Shown here one piece after another: positions 16,801-24,059 of a stretch of DNA of 32,047 nt. This DNA comes from an uncultured Collinsella sp. (GTDB taxonomy: Bacteria; Actinomycetota; Coriobacteriia; Coriobacteriales; Coriobacteriaceae): the NCBI GenBank assembly GCA_902464965.1, contig CABQLI010000017.1, forward strand, positions 1 through 32,047, given 5' to 3'. The notes under the pieces are model-generated. The model worked only from the letters and a program-made list of their open reading frames with translations. It was not told where the DNA came from and did not search any database. The position numbers were made by a program, and so were the translations under genes. Within the stretch, counting starts at the first letter, position 1, and every line of letters starts with the position of its first letter.

Positions 16801-18557
16801 TGGTCGATGGCGCAGATACGCTCGAACTCCTCCTCGTTGAGCAACGGGCGCTCCAAGCGAACCAGCTGGCAGGCCGTACGGGAGTCCTCGAGCAGGTTGC
16901 CGTGGTTGCCCAGGTAGAGCGTGGTCGAGGTGACCATATGCTCGCGAAGGGCGTCGATGGGCGGGTTCGTGACCTGAGCGAACAGCTGATAGAAATAGTC
17001 GTAGAAGGAGCGTGTCTTCTTGGACAGGCAGGCCAGCGGCGCATCGATGCCCATCGAGGCGAGCGGCGCCTTGCCCTGCTGGGCCATGGGACGCACGACC
17101 TCGTCAACATCATCCCAGTGATACCCGAGCTTAGCCATGCGCACGGCGGCGGGCACCTCGGCGTCCTCGGCGGACGCGGGCGCGGTGGGCTTGTCGAGTG
17201 CGTCGACGGTCAGCGTCTCCTCGGCGATCCAGTCGCGATAGGGCTTTTCCTTGGCATAGCGGGCGCGCAGCTCGTCGTTGTAGATGACGCGCCCGCGGGC
17301 AAAGTCGACCTCGAGCATCTGGCCCGGCCCCAGACAGCCGCTCGTCAGGATGTTCTCGGGGCGCACCTCGATGGTGCCCACCTCGCTCGCCAGCATAAAG
17401 CGGCCGTCGCGCGTCACGTAGTAGCGAGCCGGGCGCAGGCCGTTACGGTCGAGGGCGGCACCCAGCGTGCGACCGTCGGTAAAGGCGATGGCGGCCGGGC
17501 CGTCCCAGGGCTCCATGAGCATGGACTGGTAGGCGTCGTAGGCGCGACGTTCCTCGCTCAGGCTGTCGTTGTGGTCCCACGGCTCGGGCAACAGCATGGA
17601 TGCGGCGCGCGTGAGCGGGCGACCGTTCATGACCAGGAACTCGAGCACGTTATCCAGAATCGCGGAATCGGAGCCCTCGCGGTTGATGATGGGCATCACG
17701 CGCTCAAGATCGTGCTGCAGCACGGGGCTGTACAGGTTGGGTTCGCGGGCGCGAATCCAGTTGACGTTGCCCTTGAGAGTGTTGATCTCGCCGTTGTGGA
17801 TGATAAAGCGGTTGGGATGTGCGCGCTCCCAGCTGGGCGTGGTGTTGGTGGAGTAGCGCGAGTGGACGAGCGCCACGGCCGTTTTGACGGCGGCGTCGTT
17901 GAGGTCGATGAAGAAGCGGCGCATCTGCGTGGCCACAAGCATGCCCTTGTACACGATGGTGCGCGAGCTCATGGAGCACACATAGAAGATCTTGTCGCGC
18001 AGGGCGAACTCGGCGTCGGCCTTCTTCTCGATGGTGCGGCGGCACACGTACAGGCGGCGCTCAAAGGCATCGCCAGCGGGCGTGTCGTCCGGACGGCCCA
18101 GGAAGGCTTGCAGGATGGTAGGCATGCAGGCGCGGGCCGTCTCGCCCAGGTCGTGCGGGTCGACGGGCACCTCGCGCCAAAAGAGCAGCGGCACGCCGGC
18201 CTCGGCGCAGCCCTCCTCAAACACGCGACGGGCATCCTCTACGCCCTTGTCGTCCTGCGGGAAGAACAGCATGGCCACGCCATAGTCGCCCTCTGCCGGC
18301 AGAATCTGGCCGCACTTTTGAGCCTCTTTGCGGAAAAAGTGATGCGGGACCTGAAACAGGATGCCGGCGCCGTCGCCGGTATTCTTCTCGAGTCCCGTGC
18401 CGCCGCGGTGCTCCAAGTTGACCAGAATGGACAGTGCATCGTCCAGAATCTGGTGATGGCGCTCGCCGTTGATATCGGCAAGCGCGCCGATGCCACATGC
18501 ATCGTGGTCGAATTCGGGGCGATAAAGGCCCTGCTGCTGAGCGGAATCTGCCTGCAT
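13860..18557 (-). CDS. gltB: Glutamate synthase large subunit
   Basis: The protein has 1565 residues and makes two glutamates from glutamine and 2-oxoglutarate. The ATG at 18557 follows GGGGAGGA. The class II glutamine amidotransferase domain starts with DHDACGIG. Cys21 is the probable nucleophile after removal of a 20-residue propeptide. A central domain follows, then the FMN-binding synthase domain (GAMSYGSISKEAHE near 885, KPGEGGHLPGKK, SGHNGGSGAA). The cysteines of the [3Fe-4S] cluster (CLMQRDCQQDTCPAG) lie near 1130-1143. The C-terminal GXGXG beta-helix domain (GSAGQSFGAF) lies near 1305. No gap or frameshift is seen. A 1100-codon open frame on the opposite strand is a GC-driven shadow. 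Regulation is not evident from the sequence. Confidence 0.97.
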   Translation of the reverse strand: MQADSAQQQGLYRPEFDHDACGIGALADINGERHHQILDDALSILVNLEHRGGTGLEKNTGDGAGILFQVPHHFFRKEAQKCGQILPAEGDYGVAMLFFPQDDKGVEDARRVFEEGCAEAGVPLLFWREVPVDPHDLGETARACMPTILQAFLGRPDDTPAGDAFERRLYVCRRTIEKKADAEFALRDKIFYVCSMSSRTIVYKGMLVATQMRRFFIDLNDAAVKTAVALVHSRYSTNTTPSWERAHPNRFIIHNGEINTLKGNVNWIRAREPNLYSPVLQHDLERVMPIINREGSDSAILDNVLEFLVMNGRPLTRAASMLLPEPWDHNDSLSEERRAYDAYQSMLMEPWDGPAAIAFTDGRTLGAALDRNGLRPARYYVTRDGRFMLASEVGTIEVRPENILTSGCLGPGQMLEVDFARGRVIYNDELRARYAKEKPYRDWIAEETLTVDALDKPTAPASAEDAEVPAAVRMAKLGYHWDDVDEVVRPMAQQGKAPLASMGIDAPLACLSKKTRSFYDYFYQLFAQVTNPPIDALREHMVTSTTLYLGNHGNLLEDSRTACQLVRLERPLLNEEEFERICAIDHVGFKTRRFRAVYRRDAGEGALQAALKQLAEDVEAAVRDGVNIVVLSDRAAADEVPVPSLLAVGCVHNHLIRAGVRTFADIVVECGDAVSPHDFAALVGYSASGIYPYNAHACIRDLAACGDLDVTAEQGIANYNKAATAGIVSIMSKMGISTVQSYHSAQIFEAVGFTPEFVNAYFAGTVSRVGGMGVEDVEREQNERYDAALAILKSPAPDQLPTLGLTKWRPLGGEDHLIDPQTVYLLQTACREDSYDTFKEYSARLHRTGRAVRLRDLLDFDASGRTPVALDEVEPALNIVRRFNTGAMSYGSISKEAHECMAIAMNRLHGRSNSGEGGEDPRRETPLANGDSKNSAIKQVASARFGVTSRYLCSAFEIQIKMAQGAKPGEGGHLPGKKVYPWIAEVRQSTPGIGLISPPPHHDIYSIEDLAELIFDLKNANPGARVSVKLVSEAGVGTIATGVAKGAADKILISGHNGGSGAAARDSIWHAGLPLELGLAEAQQTLLQNGLRSRVVLEADGKLMDGTDVAVACLLGAEEFGFATMPLISMGCLMQRDCQQDTCPAGIATQNCRLRRGFRGKPEHVEHFMLFVAEQLREVMASLGFRTVDEMVGHPECLRQIEVPGNRKANLLDLSPVLASVTCEFGAHIPGADGRHFLPQMAADSELDKTLDSTLFVPYTADARAHLRPIRFRSDIANVNRCVGTILGNAVTKAHPEGLPAGSITIDCDGSAGQSFGAFLPRGITLNVCGDANDYFGKGLSGGEVSVRPNPHATYKFDENIIVGNVAFFGATSGRGFINGLAGQRFGVRNSGATVVVEGCGNHGCEYMTGGLALILGEVGQNFAAGMTGGVAYVFDQYGTLDARVNHESVELKAPTAGELAQIRALIQEHVDATQSPRGIKLLYSFETMSKHFVKVIPAEYERVLAIVAAAEAIGKTHEQAEELAFDIVTGRADAADVARFDVAGGVAGAVPAAASSVASTKKEA

Positions 18558-18735
18558 CGCGATCCTCCCCTAGATATTAGACAGTCAGTTGAATAGGCAT
18601 ACTAGGAGCATCGCCGGCCCGTTGTGTTTCCCGCCCGTTTCGAAACAATCGCGTAACGCACGCCGGCCATCAACGCCTTGCTATTAAACATGTACGTCAG
18701 CCCCCAAGTTCGGCTTCCAAGCTCACCGCTTCAAA

Positions 18736-18874
18736 CATCTCAATCTGTAACAGGAGGAGCCGATTTTGGCGCCTAGATGTTACAGATTGAGATTTTCTGC
18801 GGGACGGTTTTGGTTTGTCTTGATCTGTAACACGAAGGGCCGGTTTTGGCGGCAAACTGTTACAGATCGAGACA
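18736..18874. repeat. Palindromic TGTAACAG elements, copies 10 and 11 (pair)
   Basis: Two 59-bp elements lie at 18736-18794 and 18816-18874, again exactly 80 bp apart. Copy 10 pairs with A-T at the variable arm position. Copy 11 has CTTGATC against GATCGAG, kept by one G-U pair. The loops CCGATTTTGGCGCC and CCGGTTTTGGCGGC are alike and could themselves form a small inner stem. TTTCGGT follows copy 11. Confidence 0.92.
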
Positions 18875-18930
18875 TTTCGGTAGCCCCCTTTCAGCATCCC
18901 ATTCAAATACAACAATTTTGTTAGTCTTGG

Positions 18931-18959
18931 TTAACTTTTTGGCCTAAAACGGGTATCCT
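18931..18959 (+). promoter_or_regulatory. Candidate gpmA promoter
   Basis: TTAACT (18931-18936) and TATCCT (18954-18959) lie 17 bp apart in an AT-rich stretch. Each matches the sigma-70 consensus at about four of six positions. This would give a leader of about 45 bases containing the small GGCACG hairpin. Confidence 0.4.
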
Positions 18960-19011
18960 TTGCGGCGTCAAGCAAACGGCACGCACACCGTGCCAGATCA
19001 AGGAGGCCCCT

Positions 19012-19785
19012 ATGGCGCACCAAGCAGACCAGCAGACGATGCAACTCGTCCTTATCCGTCACGGAGAGTCCGAGTGGAACAAACTCAACCTGTTCACCGG
19101 CTGGACCGATGTTGAGCTCACCGACACGGGCCGCGAAGAAGCGGCGGCAGGCGGCCGCGCCCTCAAAGAAGCCGGTTTCGACTTTGACGTCTGCTACACT
19201 TCGCGCCTCAAGCGCGCGATCCACACCCTCAACATCGTGCTCGGCCAAATGGATCGCGAGTGGCTGCCCGTCATCAAATCCTGGAAGCTCAACGAGCGCC
19301 ACTACGGCGCGCTGCAGGGTCTCAACAAGGCCGATGCCGCGGCGGAGCACGGCGACGAGCAGGTGCTCATCTGGCGCCGTTCCTTCGATGTCTGCCCGCC
19401 GGCGCTCGAGCCGGGCGACAGTCGCGACCCCCACACCCAGGAGCAATACCGCGACGTCGCGCCCGATCAGCTGCCCTATACCGAGTGCCTCAAGGACACG
19501 ATAGCCCGCGCCTGGCCTTATTTCGAAGACGAAATTCGCCCCCAGATGCTCGCCGGCAAGCGCGTACTCATCGCCGCACACGGCAACTCCCTGCGCTCAC
19601 TCGTCATGAAGCTCGAGCACCTCACGCCCGAGGAGATCCTCAAGGTCAACATCCCCACCGGCGTGCCGCTCGTCTACACCTTCGATATCGATTTCAATGT
19701 CCTCGACAAGCGCTACATCGGTGACCCGGCGACCATCGCCGCCAAGATCGACGCCGTGGCCAATCAGGGCAAAGCGCACAAGTAG
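19012..19785 (+). CDS. gpmA: 2,3-bisphosphoglycerate-dependent phosphoglycerate mutase
   Basis: The protein has 257 residues. The ATG at 19012 follows AAGGAGG. It interconverts 3- and 2-phosphoglycerate in glycolysis in the cytoplasm. The histidine-phosphatase signature LIRHGESEWN gives the phosphorylated His17 with Arg16. Glu95 in LNERHYG is the proton donor region, and His190 in AAHGNSLR is the second catalytic histidine. The insert LEPGDSRDP and the QLPYTECLKDT region are typical of the cofactor-dependent enzyme rather than of general phosphatases. The NRAMP gene starts 75 bp downstream with no terminator between them, so co-transcription is possible. Confidence 0.95.
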   Translation: MAHQADQQTMQLVLIRHGESEWNKLNLFTGWTDVELTDTGREEAAAGGRALKEAGFDFDVCYTSRLKRAIHTLNIVLGQMDREWLPVIKSWKLNERHYGALQGLNKADAAAEHGDEQVLIWRRSFDVCPPALEPGDSRDPHTQEQYRDVAPDQLPYTECLKDTIARAWPYFEDEIRPQMLAGKRVLIAAHGNSLRSLVMKLEHLTPEEILKVNIPTGVPLVYTFDIDFNVLDKRYIGDPATIAAKIDAVANQGKAHK

Positions 19786-19860
19786 CCCCAGCCCAAATCC
19801 GACGCGTGGCGCCGCACGACCCAGATGCGACGTCACGCCGCCCATACACAGGAGCGCACC

Positions 19861-21117
19861 ATGATCAACCATCTCAAACATCATTTTGGCTCCCGACGCA
19901 CCGGCGGTCACGGAGGACTCGACATCGCACGGCATATCGGCCCCGGATTGCTCGTGACCGTCGGCTTTATCGACCCGGGCAATTGGGCCTCCAATATGGC
20001 CGCCGGCTCGCAGTTTGGCTACGCGCTGCTGTGGATCGTCACGCTGTCCACGATCATGCTCATCGTGCTGCAGCACAACGCGGCGCACTTGGGCATCGCC
20101 ACGGGCATGTGTCTTGCCGAGGCCACGACACGTTACCTCCCCCGCTTCGTCGGGCGCACGGTGCTCGCCAGTGCCTATCTCGCGACCATCGCCACCGCCA
20201 TGGCCGAAGTCCTGGGCGGTGCGATCGCGCTTCAAATGCTCTTTGGCCTGCCCGTACGCGCCGGCTGCATCATCGTCGCGGCAGTATCGATTGCCATGCT
20301 CATGACAAGCTCCTACAAACGCGCCGAGCGATGGATCATCGCCTTCGTGGGCGTGGTGGGACTCTCGTTTTTAGCCGAGCTTGCACTAGTCAAGGTCGAC
20401 TGGCCGCAAGCCGCCACAAGCTGGATCACACCCAGTATGCCCACCGGCTCGGCCGCGATTATCGTAAGCGTCCTAGGCGCGGTCGTTATGCCCCACAACC
20501 TCTTCCTGCACTCCGAAGTCATCCAATCCATGCACTTCGAAGGCCAAGGCGAGCGAGTTATCGAAGAACGTCTGCGCTACGAGCTCTTCGACACGCTCTT
20601 TTCGATGGGCGTGGGCTGGGCAATCAACTCGGCCATGGTCATCCTGGCCGCAACGACCTTCTTTGCGCACGGCATTGTCGTAGACGACCTCGCCGTCGCA
20701 GCGGCCACGCTCTCCCCCATTCTGGGCCCGGCAAGCTCAATCATCTTTGCGGTGGCACTGCTGTTTGCGGGCATATCGAGTAGCGTGACGGCGGGCATGG
20801 CGGCGGGCACCATCACCGCGGGCATGTTCGACGAGGAATACGACATCCACGACCGACATTCCTCGATCGGGGTGGCGGCCTGTTTCGTCGGCGCAGTGGC
20901 GGCGTGCCTGGTCGTCCCGAATCCTTTTGAGGGTCTCATTTGGAGTCAGGCGCTGCTGTCGCTTCAGCTGCCGATTACGGTCTTTGTGCTCATACGACTC
21001 ACCAGTTCGCCCCGCGTCATGGGCAAATACGCCAACTCGCGCCCGCTCAACGCGTTGCTCGTGGGGATCGGTGCCATCGTGACGGTTCTCGACATCGTGC
21101 TGCTAACGGGGATGTAA
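19861..21117 (+). CDS. mntH: NRAMP-family Mn(II)/Fe(II) transporter
   Basis: The protein has 418 residues. The ATG at 19861 follows ACAGGAG; an in-frame start 12 codons earlier lacks a site. It is a proton-coupled divalent metal importer of the inner membrane. The two unwound-helix metal motifs are present: DPGN at 38-41 in helix 1 and MPHN at 210-213 in helix 6. About eleven hydrophobic segments can be counted, and no long hydrophilic insert is seen. Mn(II) is the usual substrate of this group, but Fe(II) is possible. No MntR or Fur box was recognised upstream. A truncated palindromic element follows the stop. Confidence 0.92.
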   Translation: MINHLKHHFGSRRTGGHGGLDIARHIGPGLLVTVGFIDPGNWASNMAAGSQFGYALLWIVTLSTIMLIVLQHNAAHLGIATGMCLAEATTRYLPRFVGRTVLASAYLATIATAMAEVLGGAIALQMLFGLPVRAGCIIVAAVSIAMLMTSSYKRAERWIIAFVGVVGLSFLAELALVKVDWPQAATSWITPSMPTGSAAIIVSVLGAVVMPHNLFLHSEVIQSMHFEGQGERVIEERLRYELFDTLFSMGVGWAINSAMVILAATTFFAHGIVVDDLAVAAATLSPILGPASSIIFAVALLFAGISSSVTAGMAAGTITAGMFDEEYDIHDRHSSIGVAACFVGAVAACLVVPNPFEGLIWSQALLSLQLPITVFVLIRLTSSPRVMGKYANSRPLNALLVGIGAIVTVLDIVLLTGM

Positions 21118-21145
21118 TTGGGATGGCGTGACTGTCCAGATATAA

Positions 21146-21186
21146 CGTCTCAATCTGTAACACGTAAGGCCGTTTTAAACCGTCAG
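21146..21186. repeat. Truncated palindromic TGTAACAG element (copy 12)
   Basis: The left arm CGTCTCAATCTGTAACA and a loop like those of the other copies (AAGGCCGTTTTAAACCGTCAGA) are present. The right arm is missing: the sequence passes directly into the rubredoxin terminator. This shows decay or replacement of one half of an element. Confidence 0.8.
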
Positions 21187-21193
21187 ATAAATC

Positions 21194-21229
21194 AAAAGGG
21201 CCCCGGCCGAGAATTCGACCGGGGCCCTT
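21194..21229 (-). terminator. Terminator of the rubredoxin gene
   Basis: AAGGGCCCCGG pairs exactly with CCGGGGCCCTT around a 12-base loop. On the minus strand it is followed by TTTTGATTT. It ends the rubredoxin transcript and may also stop read-through from the convergent transporter gene. Confidence 0.85.
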
Positions 21230-21269
21230 GGACAGAGCTCTGTATAGCTAATCGCCGTGTGTCTACGAA

Positions 21270-21413
21270 TTACTCCTCGACGAGCTCAAACTCATCGGGG
21301 CCGACGCCGCAGACCGGGCATACGTAATCCTCGGGCAGCTCGGGCGTGTCGACCTCAACCTCGTAACCGCAAACGGTGCACACGAACTTATAGGTCTTCC
21401 TCTCCTCAGCCAT
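21270..21413 (-). CDS. Rubredoxin (short form)
   Basis: This is a 47-residue protein with an ATG at 21413 preceded by GAGAGGAG. Two knuckles, CTVCG (Cys12, Cys15) and CPVCG (Cys32, Cys35), supply the four sulfur ligands of a single iron. The sequence PEDYVCPVCGVGPDEFE is typical of rubredoxins. The segment between the knuckles is 16 residues, against nearly 30 in standard rubredoxins of about 52 residues. The Trp usually found before the second knuckle is Tyr. It probably passes electrons in oxygen or peroxide detoxification. The flavin reductase gene directly upstream on the same strand is the likely electron donor. Confidence 0.92.
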   Translation of the reverse strand: MAEERKTYKFVCTVCGYEVEVDTPELPEDYVCPVCGVGPDEFELVEE

Positions 21414-21457
21414 GATGTTCTCCTCTCGAACGCGACTGGTGATGTACTTCGTTTATT

Positions 21458-21485
21458 AGTATAGATTCTCAATAATATAATGCAA
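21458..21485 (-). promoter_or_regulatory. Rubredoxin promoter
   Basis: On the minus strand, TTGCAT (21485-21480) and TATACT (21463-21458) are separated by 16 bp in the most AT-rich stretch of this region. The spacer and flanks (TTATTGAGAATC, ACTAATAA) look somewhat like a metalloregulator site, but no clear Fur or PerR palindrome can be drawn. Confidence 0.6.
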
Positions 21486-21502
21486 GTATTTTTAAAACAT
21501 TT

Positions 21503-22006
21503 CTAGCCTTGATACGAGGACGCCTTCGGAGGCGTCTTGCCCTTCAGGACCTTATGGTAGTAATCGTAGGTGAGCGGCGTCTCGTTGCTCAAGCGCTCGG
21601 CATCCTCCACCTCGCCGATAAAGAGCAGGTGCGTGCCCACATCCACGGTATCAATCAGACGGCAGCTAAACAGCGCCGCCGCGTGCTCGGGCACATAGGG
21701 CATGCCCAGCGCGGTCTCGTGGGTCTCGTACTTGGCAAACTTGTCGTAATCGCTGCTGGTGCGGAAGCCAAAGTTGCCGATATAGAGCATGTCGGCGGTC
21801 TGGTCAATCACGGTCAGCGCAAAGGCCTTAGCCGATGCGATTACGCCGGACGTGACATTTTCCTTGTTCACGGCAATCGAGATGCGCGGCGGGGCGGATG
21901 TCACCTGCACTGCTGTGTTGATAACGCAGCCGGCACGCAGCCCGTCGGCCGCGGCGCTCACCACGTACAGGCCACTCGGCATGGTAAAGAACGCAGTTTT
22001 GTCCAT
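21503..22006 (-). CDS. Flavin reductase-domain protein (Hrb/NADH:rubredoxin-type)
   Basis: The protein has 167 residues. I chose the ATG at 22006 (MDKTAFF), which follows GGGGAGTGA. The open frame extends 46 codons upstream through the smpB terminator, which is not credible. It belongs to the FMN-binding flavin reductase-like domain family. GLYVVSAAADG, QVTSAPPRISIAVNKEN, IGNFGFRTSSDYDKF, VGTHLLFIGEVEDAE and PLTYDYYH match the N-terminal domain of clostridial high-molecular-weight rubredoxin. In those proteins a rubredoxin domain is fused after it. Here rubredoxin is a separate gene 89 bp downstream. I infer an NAD(P)H-to-rubredoxin electron path for oxygen defence. No signal peptide is seen. 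Confidence 0.88.
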   Translation of the reverse strand: MDKTAFFTMPSGLYVVSAAADGLRAGCVINTAVQVTSAPPRISIAVNKENVTSGVIASAKAFALTVIDQTADMLYIGNFGFRTSSDYDKFAKYETHETALGMPYVPEHAAALFSCRLIDTVDVGTHLLFIGEVEDAERLSNETPLTYDYYHKVLKGKTPPKASSYQG

Positions 22007-22057
22007 AACGATCACTCCCCTAGCTCGGGTTGGAACCTCATGGATGTATGTACCCAC

Positions 22058-22091
22058 AAAAAAGGCGGCACCCATAACGGACGCCGCCTTT
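22058..22091 (-). terminator. Terminator of smpB
   Basis: AAAGGCGGC pairs with GCCGCCTTT around a 14-base loop. On the minus strand it is followed by TTTTTT, so it ends the TPR-smpB transcript. Confidence 0.88.
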
Positions 22092-22155
22092 GAGACATAT
22101 GTGTCAGAACAGTAAGAAAGATGAGACGTGTCCCACCAATCCACCTGCTAGAAAC

Positions 22156-22626
22156 CTAGCGGTTGCGCTCTTTGAGGGCGCGGTCGATCTCGCGTTGGAC
22201 ATCACGCTTGGCCATGTCCTCGCGCTTGTCGTAGAGCTTCTTGCCGCGACCCAGACCCAGCAGCAGCTTTACGCGGCCGTCGGTATTAAAGTAGAGCTCC
22301 AACGGAACCAGCGCATAACCACGGTTGCGAAGTTTGCCGTCAAGAAAGTCGATCTCCTTGCGGTGCAGCAGCAGACGACGCCGACGGTCGGGATCGCGAT
22401 TCCACACGCCACCATGGCTATAAGGGTGGATATGTAGGCCGACGAGCCAGCACTCGCCGCCACGAATCAGCGCAAAAGCGTCAGTGATCTGACAGGCGCG
22501 CTCGCGAATCGACTTGACCTCGGTGCCGCTCAGTTCAATGCCGCACTCAAATGTCTCATCGATAAAGTACTCGTGATGTGCCGAGCGATTCTTAGAAATG
22601 AGCTTGCGCTCGCGCTTACTGGGCAT
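22156..22626 (-). CDS. smpB: SsrA-binding protein SmpB
   Basis: The protein has 156 residues. The ATG at 22626 (MPSKRERK) follows AAGGAGG; the longer open frame is the overlapping upstream gene in another frame. SmpB binds tmRNA and brings it to stalled ribosomes. The signatures are NRSAHHEYFID, GIELSGTEVKSIR, then YSHGGVWNRDPDRRRRLLLHR and the basic C-terminal tail KKLYDKREDMAKRD. The first 11 bases overlap the end of the TPR gene, which suggests translational coupling. RNase R, which degrades trans-translated mRNAs with SmpB, is encoded 4 kb away. No ssrA gene was seen in the window. Confidence 0.96.
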   Translation of the reverse strand: MPSKRERKLISKNRSAHHEYFIDETFECGIELSGTEVKSIRERACQITDAFALIRGGECWLVGLHIHPYSHGGVWNRDPDRRRRLLLHRKEIDFLDGKLRNRGYALVPLELYFNTDGRVKLLLGLGRGKKLYDKREDMAKRDVQREIDRALKERNR

Positions 22627-23533
22627 CGCCGGCCTCCTTGGCGCCATCGGAACCCTTGCCCGTAGCTTCGCGCTTAGCCTTGCGCTCGGCATTGAGCTCG
22701 GCATCGCTCTCGCGTACCAGTTTAATAATCGCCGCGCAGGCCTCCTCGCCCACCAAGTCGCGAGCACGCACCGTCAAGCGCGTCGCCTCCTGCTTGTCGC
22801 CGTCGCTTGCAGCATCGGTCGCGCACATAATCAGGCAGATGGCAATCTCGGCCGAAGGTGAGGTCGGAACGCCCTGCAACGCCAGCTCGCCCATCACGTG
22901 CTCGTCGCTCTCCTCGGCGGCATCCGGATAGGTAGTATGGATCTTGTTGAGCAGGCGCGTCGTATGCGCATCGTTGGGCGCCAGGCGCAGCGCCAGACGC
23001 GCGCAGCCCACGGCAGCCGAAATGTTCTCGGTCTCGGGCTCCAAGAAGTACTGACCCAGATTGGCGTAAGCGCGGGCGGCGCACTTGCCATCGCTTGCAC
23101 GCTCCAGCACCGAGAACGAGAGCGATGCCCATTCCTGCTTGTCTTCGAGTGCGCGGAACAGCTCGGCCAAATCCAAGCGATAGTTGCAGTTCATGGGGTC
23201 CCAACGCACAGCCTGCATCAGGGCATTACGAGCGCTCACATAATCCTGCTGGCGAATGTAGGCAAACGCCATGTCAGAGTACAGGCGGTCAAACGGCACC
23301 TCGACCTGCACGAGCTCGCGCGGATCCTTCTCCACGCGGCGATAGGCCAAGCGCTCAAACTTGCTATCGAAGCTAAAGTATTGGCGCTTCTCCTCCGTCT
23401 TGCACTCGGCGTCGATATACTCCTCGGCGAGCTCCACCAGGCGCTCCAGCAGCGGCGTCGCCGTAGCCAGGTCGCCCTGCGCCAGATAGTTCTCGGCATA
23501 CGTGATGTCTTGCAAGCTGATGGGCAGGTCCAT
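22616..23533 (-). CDS. TPR-repeat protein
   Basis: The protein has 305 residues. The ATG at 23533 (MDLPISLQD) follows GAGGAG. It is helical throughout, with tetratricopeptide-like units such as AENYLAQGDLATATPLLERL, AFAYIRQQDYVSARNALMQA and ALEDKQEWASLSFSVLERA. A charged tail (KAKREATGKGSDG) ends it. There is no membrane segment. TPR proteins are scaffolds, so the partner is unknown. It overlaps smpB, and a link to ribosome rescue is possible but rests only on position. Confidence 0.85.
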   Translation of the reverse strand: MDLPISLQDITYAENYLAQGDLATATPLLERLVELAEEYIDAECKTEEKRQYFSFDSKFERLAYRRVEKDPRELVQVEVPFDRLYSDMAFAYIRQQDYVSARNALMQAVRWDPMNCNYRLDLAELFRALEDKQEWASLSFSVLERASDGKCAARAYANLGQYFLEPETENISAAVGCARLALRLAPNDAHTTRLLNKIHTTYPDAAEESDEHVMGELALQGVPTSPSAEIAICLIMCATDAASDGDKQEATRLTVRARDLVGEEACAAIIKLVRESDAELNAERKAKREATGKGSDGAKEAGDAQ

Positions 23534-23590
23534 GGCTACTCCTCGATCTGAGCGAAACACGGCAGGCGCCGTATATACGGTCAATACACA

Positions 23591-23618
23591 AAACCCGGGT
23601 CTCTTACGAGGCCCGGGC
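23591..23618 (-). terminator. Terminator after the two tRNA genes
   Basis: On the minus strand GCCCGGGCCTC pairs with GAGACCCGGGT around GTAA (one G-U pair), followed by TTTTGTGT. It lies ten bases after the CCA end of tRNA-Glu. Confidence 0.85.
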
Positions 23619-23627
23619 GTTCAATTT

Positions 23628-23704
23628 TGGTAGCCCGTACCAGATTCGAACTGGTGATCTCCGCCTTGAGAGGGCGGCGTCCTAAACCGCTAGACGAACG
23701 GGCC
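23628..23704 (-). tRNA. tRNA-Glu (anticodon CTC)
   Basis: The gene is 77 nt including an encoded CCA. The acceptor stem GGCCCGT pairs with ACGGGCT (one G-U at the end). The anticodon stem-loop CCGCCCTCTCAAGGCGG gives CTC, reading GAG. The T arm TTCGAAT is standard. It follows tRNA-Gln by 16 bp. Confidence 0.95.
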
Positions 23705-23720
23705 ATATGTAGAAATGCAA

Positions 23721-23794
23721 TGGCTGGGATGGAGGGAGTCGAACCCCCATTGACGGAACCAGAATCCGCTGTCCTGCCATTAGACGACATCCCA
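23721..23794 (-). tRNA. tRNA-Gln (anticodon CTG)
   Basis: The gene is 74 nt with an encoded CCA. The acceptor stem TGGGATG pairs with CATCCCA. The anticodon loop TTCTGGT within GCGGA/TCCGT gives CTG, reading CAG. T-loop TTCGACT. It is the promoter-proximal gene of the pair. Confidence 0.95.
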
Positions 23795-23838
23795 ATGACT
23801 GCATCGCTGCGCTCGGCTGTGCCTTTGCGCAAGAAAGA

Positions 23839-23867
23839 AATATACGGGAAGTCCCGCCGTGACGCAA
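23839..23867 (-). promoter_or_regulatory. Promoter of the tRNA pair
   Basis: On the minus strand TTGCGT (23867-23862) and TATATT (23844-23839) are spaced by 17 bp. They lie about 45 bp upstream of tRNA-Gln, a normal position for a stable-RNA promoter. The spacer is GC-rich. Confidence 0.65.
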
Positions 23868-24059
23868 GCCCTAATTTTGACTTTTTTGAAATTCTGTCAA
23901 ATACGGCCAACACGTGAAGGACCTGTGAAGCACCAGCGACACCTACGGCGTCAAAGCCCGTAAAACATCCCACATCTACCGCTGGTAGATTACAACAATG
24001 CAGCACTCACGGCTGATGGCACAATCGAACCGTCATCATTGCGCGGATATCGAGGCACC

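Larger units (their letters stand above)
18558..19011. other. Divergent intergenic region, gltB / gpmA
   Basis: These 454 bp separate divergent genes. They carry two palindromic elements (18736-18874), an AT-rich gpmA promoter zone (18900-18960) and a small hairpin GGCACG/CGTGCC (18978-18994) just upstream of the gpmA ribosome site. On the gltB side a TAATAT near 18571 could be a -10 box, but no matching -35 was found. No gene was seen. Confidence 0.55.

Noticed and set aside
15294..18596. 1100-codon open frame opposite gltB
   Set aside because: It has no ribosome site, its sequence is low-complexity Ala/Arg/Val/His-rich, and it mirrors a complete gltB with all family motifs. It is a GC-driven shadow, as are the long frames opposite copA, gltD and the amidohydrolase gene.
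18558..18735. Glutamine or other riboswitch in the gltB leader
   Set aside because: No conserved riboswitch core was recognised, and the ribosome site follows closely after the likely -10 box.
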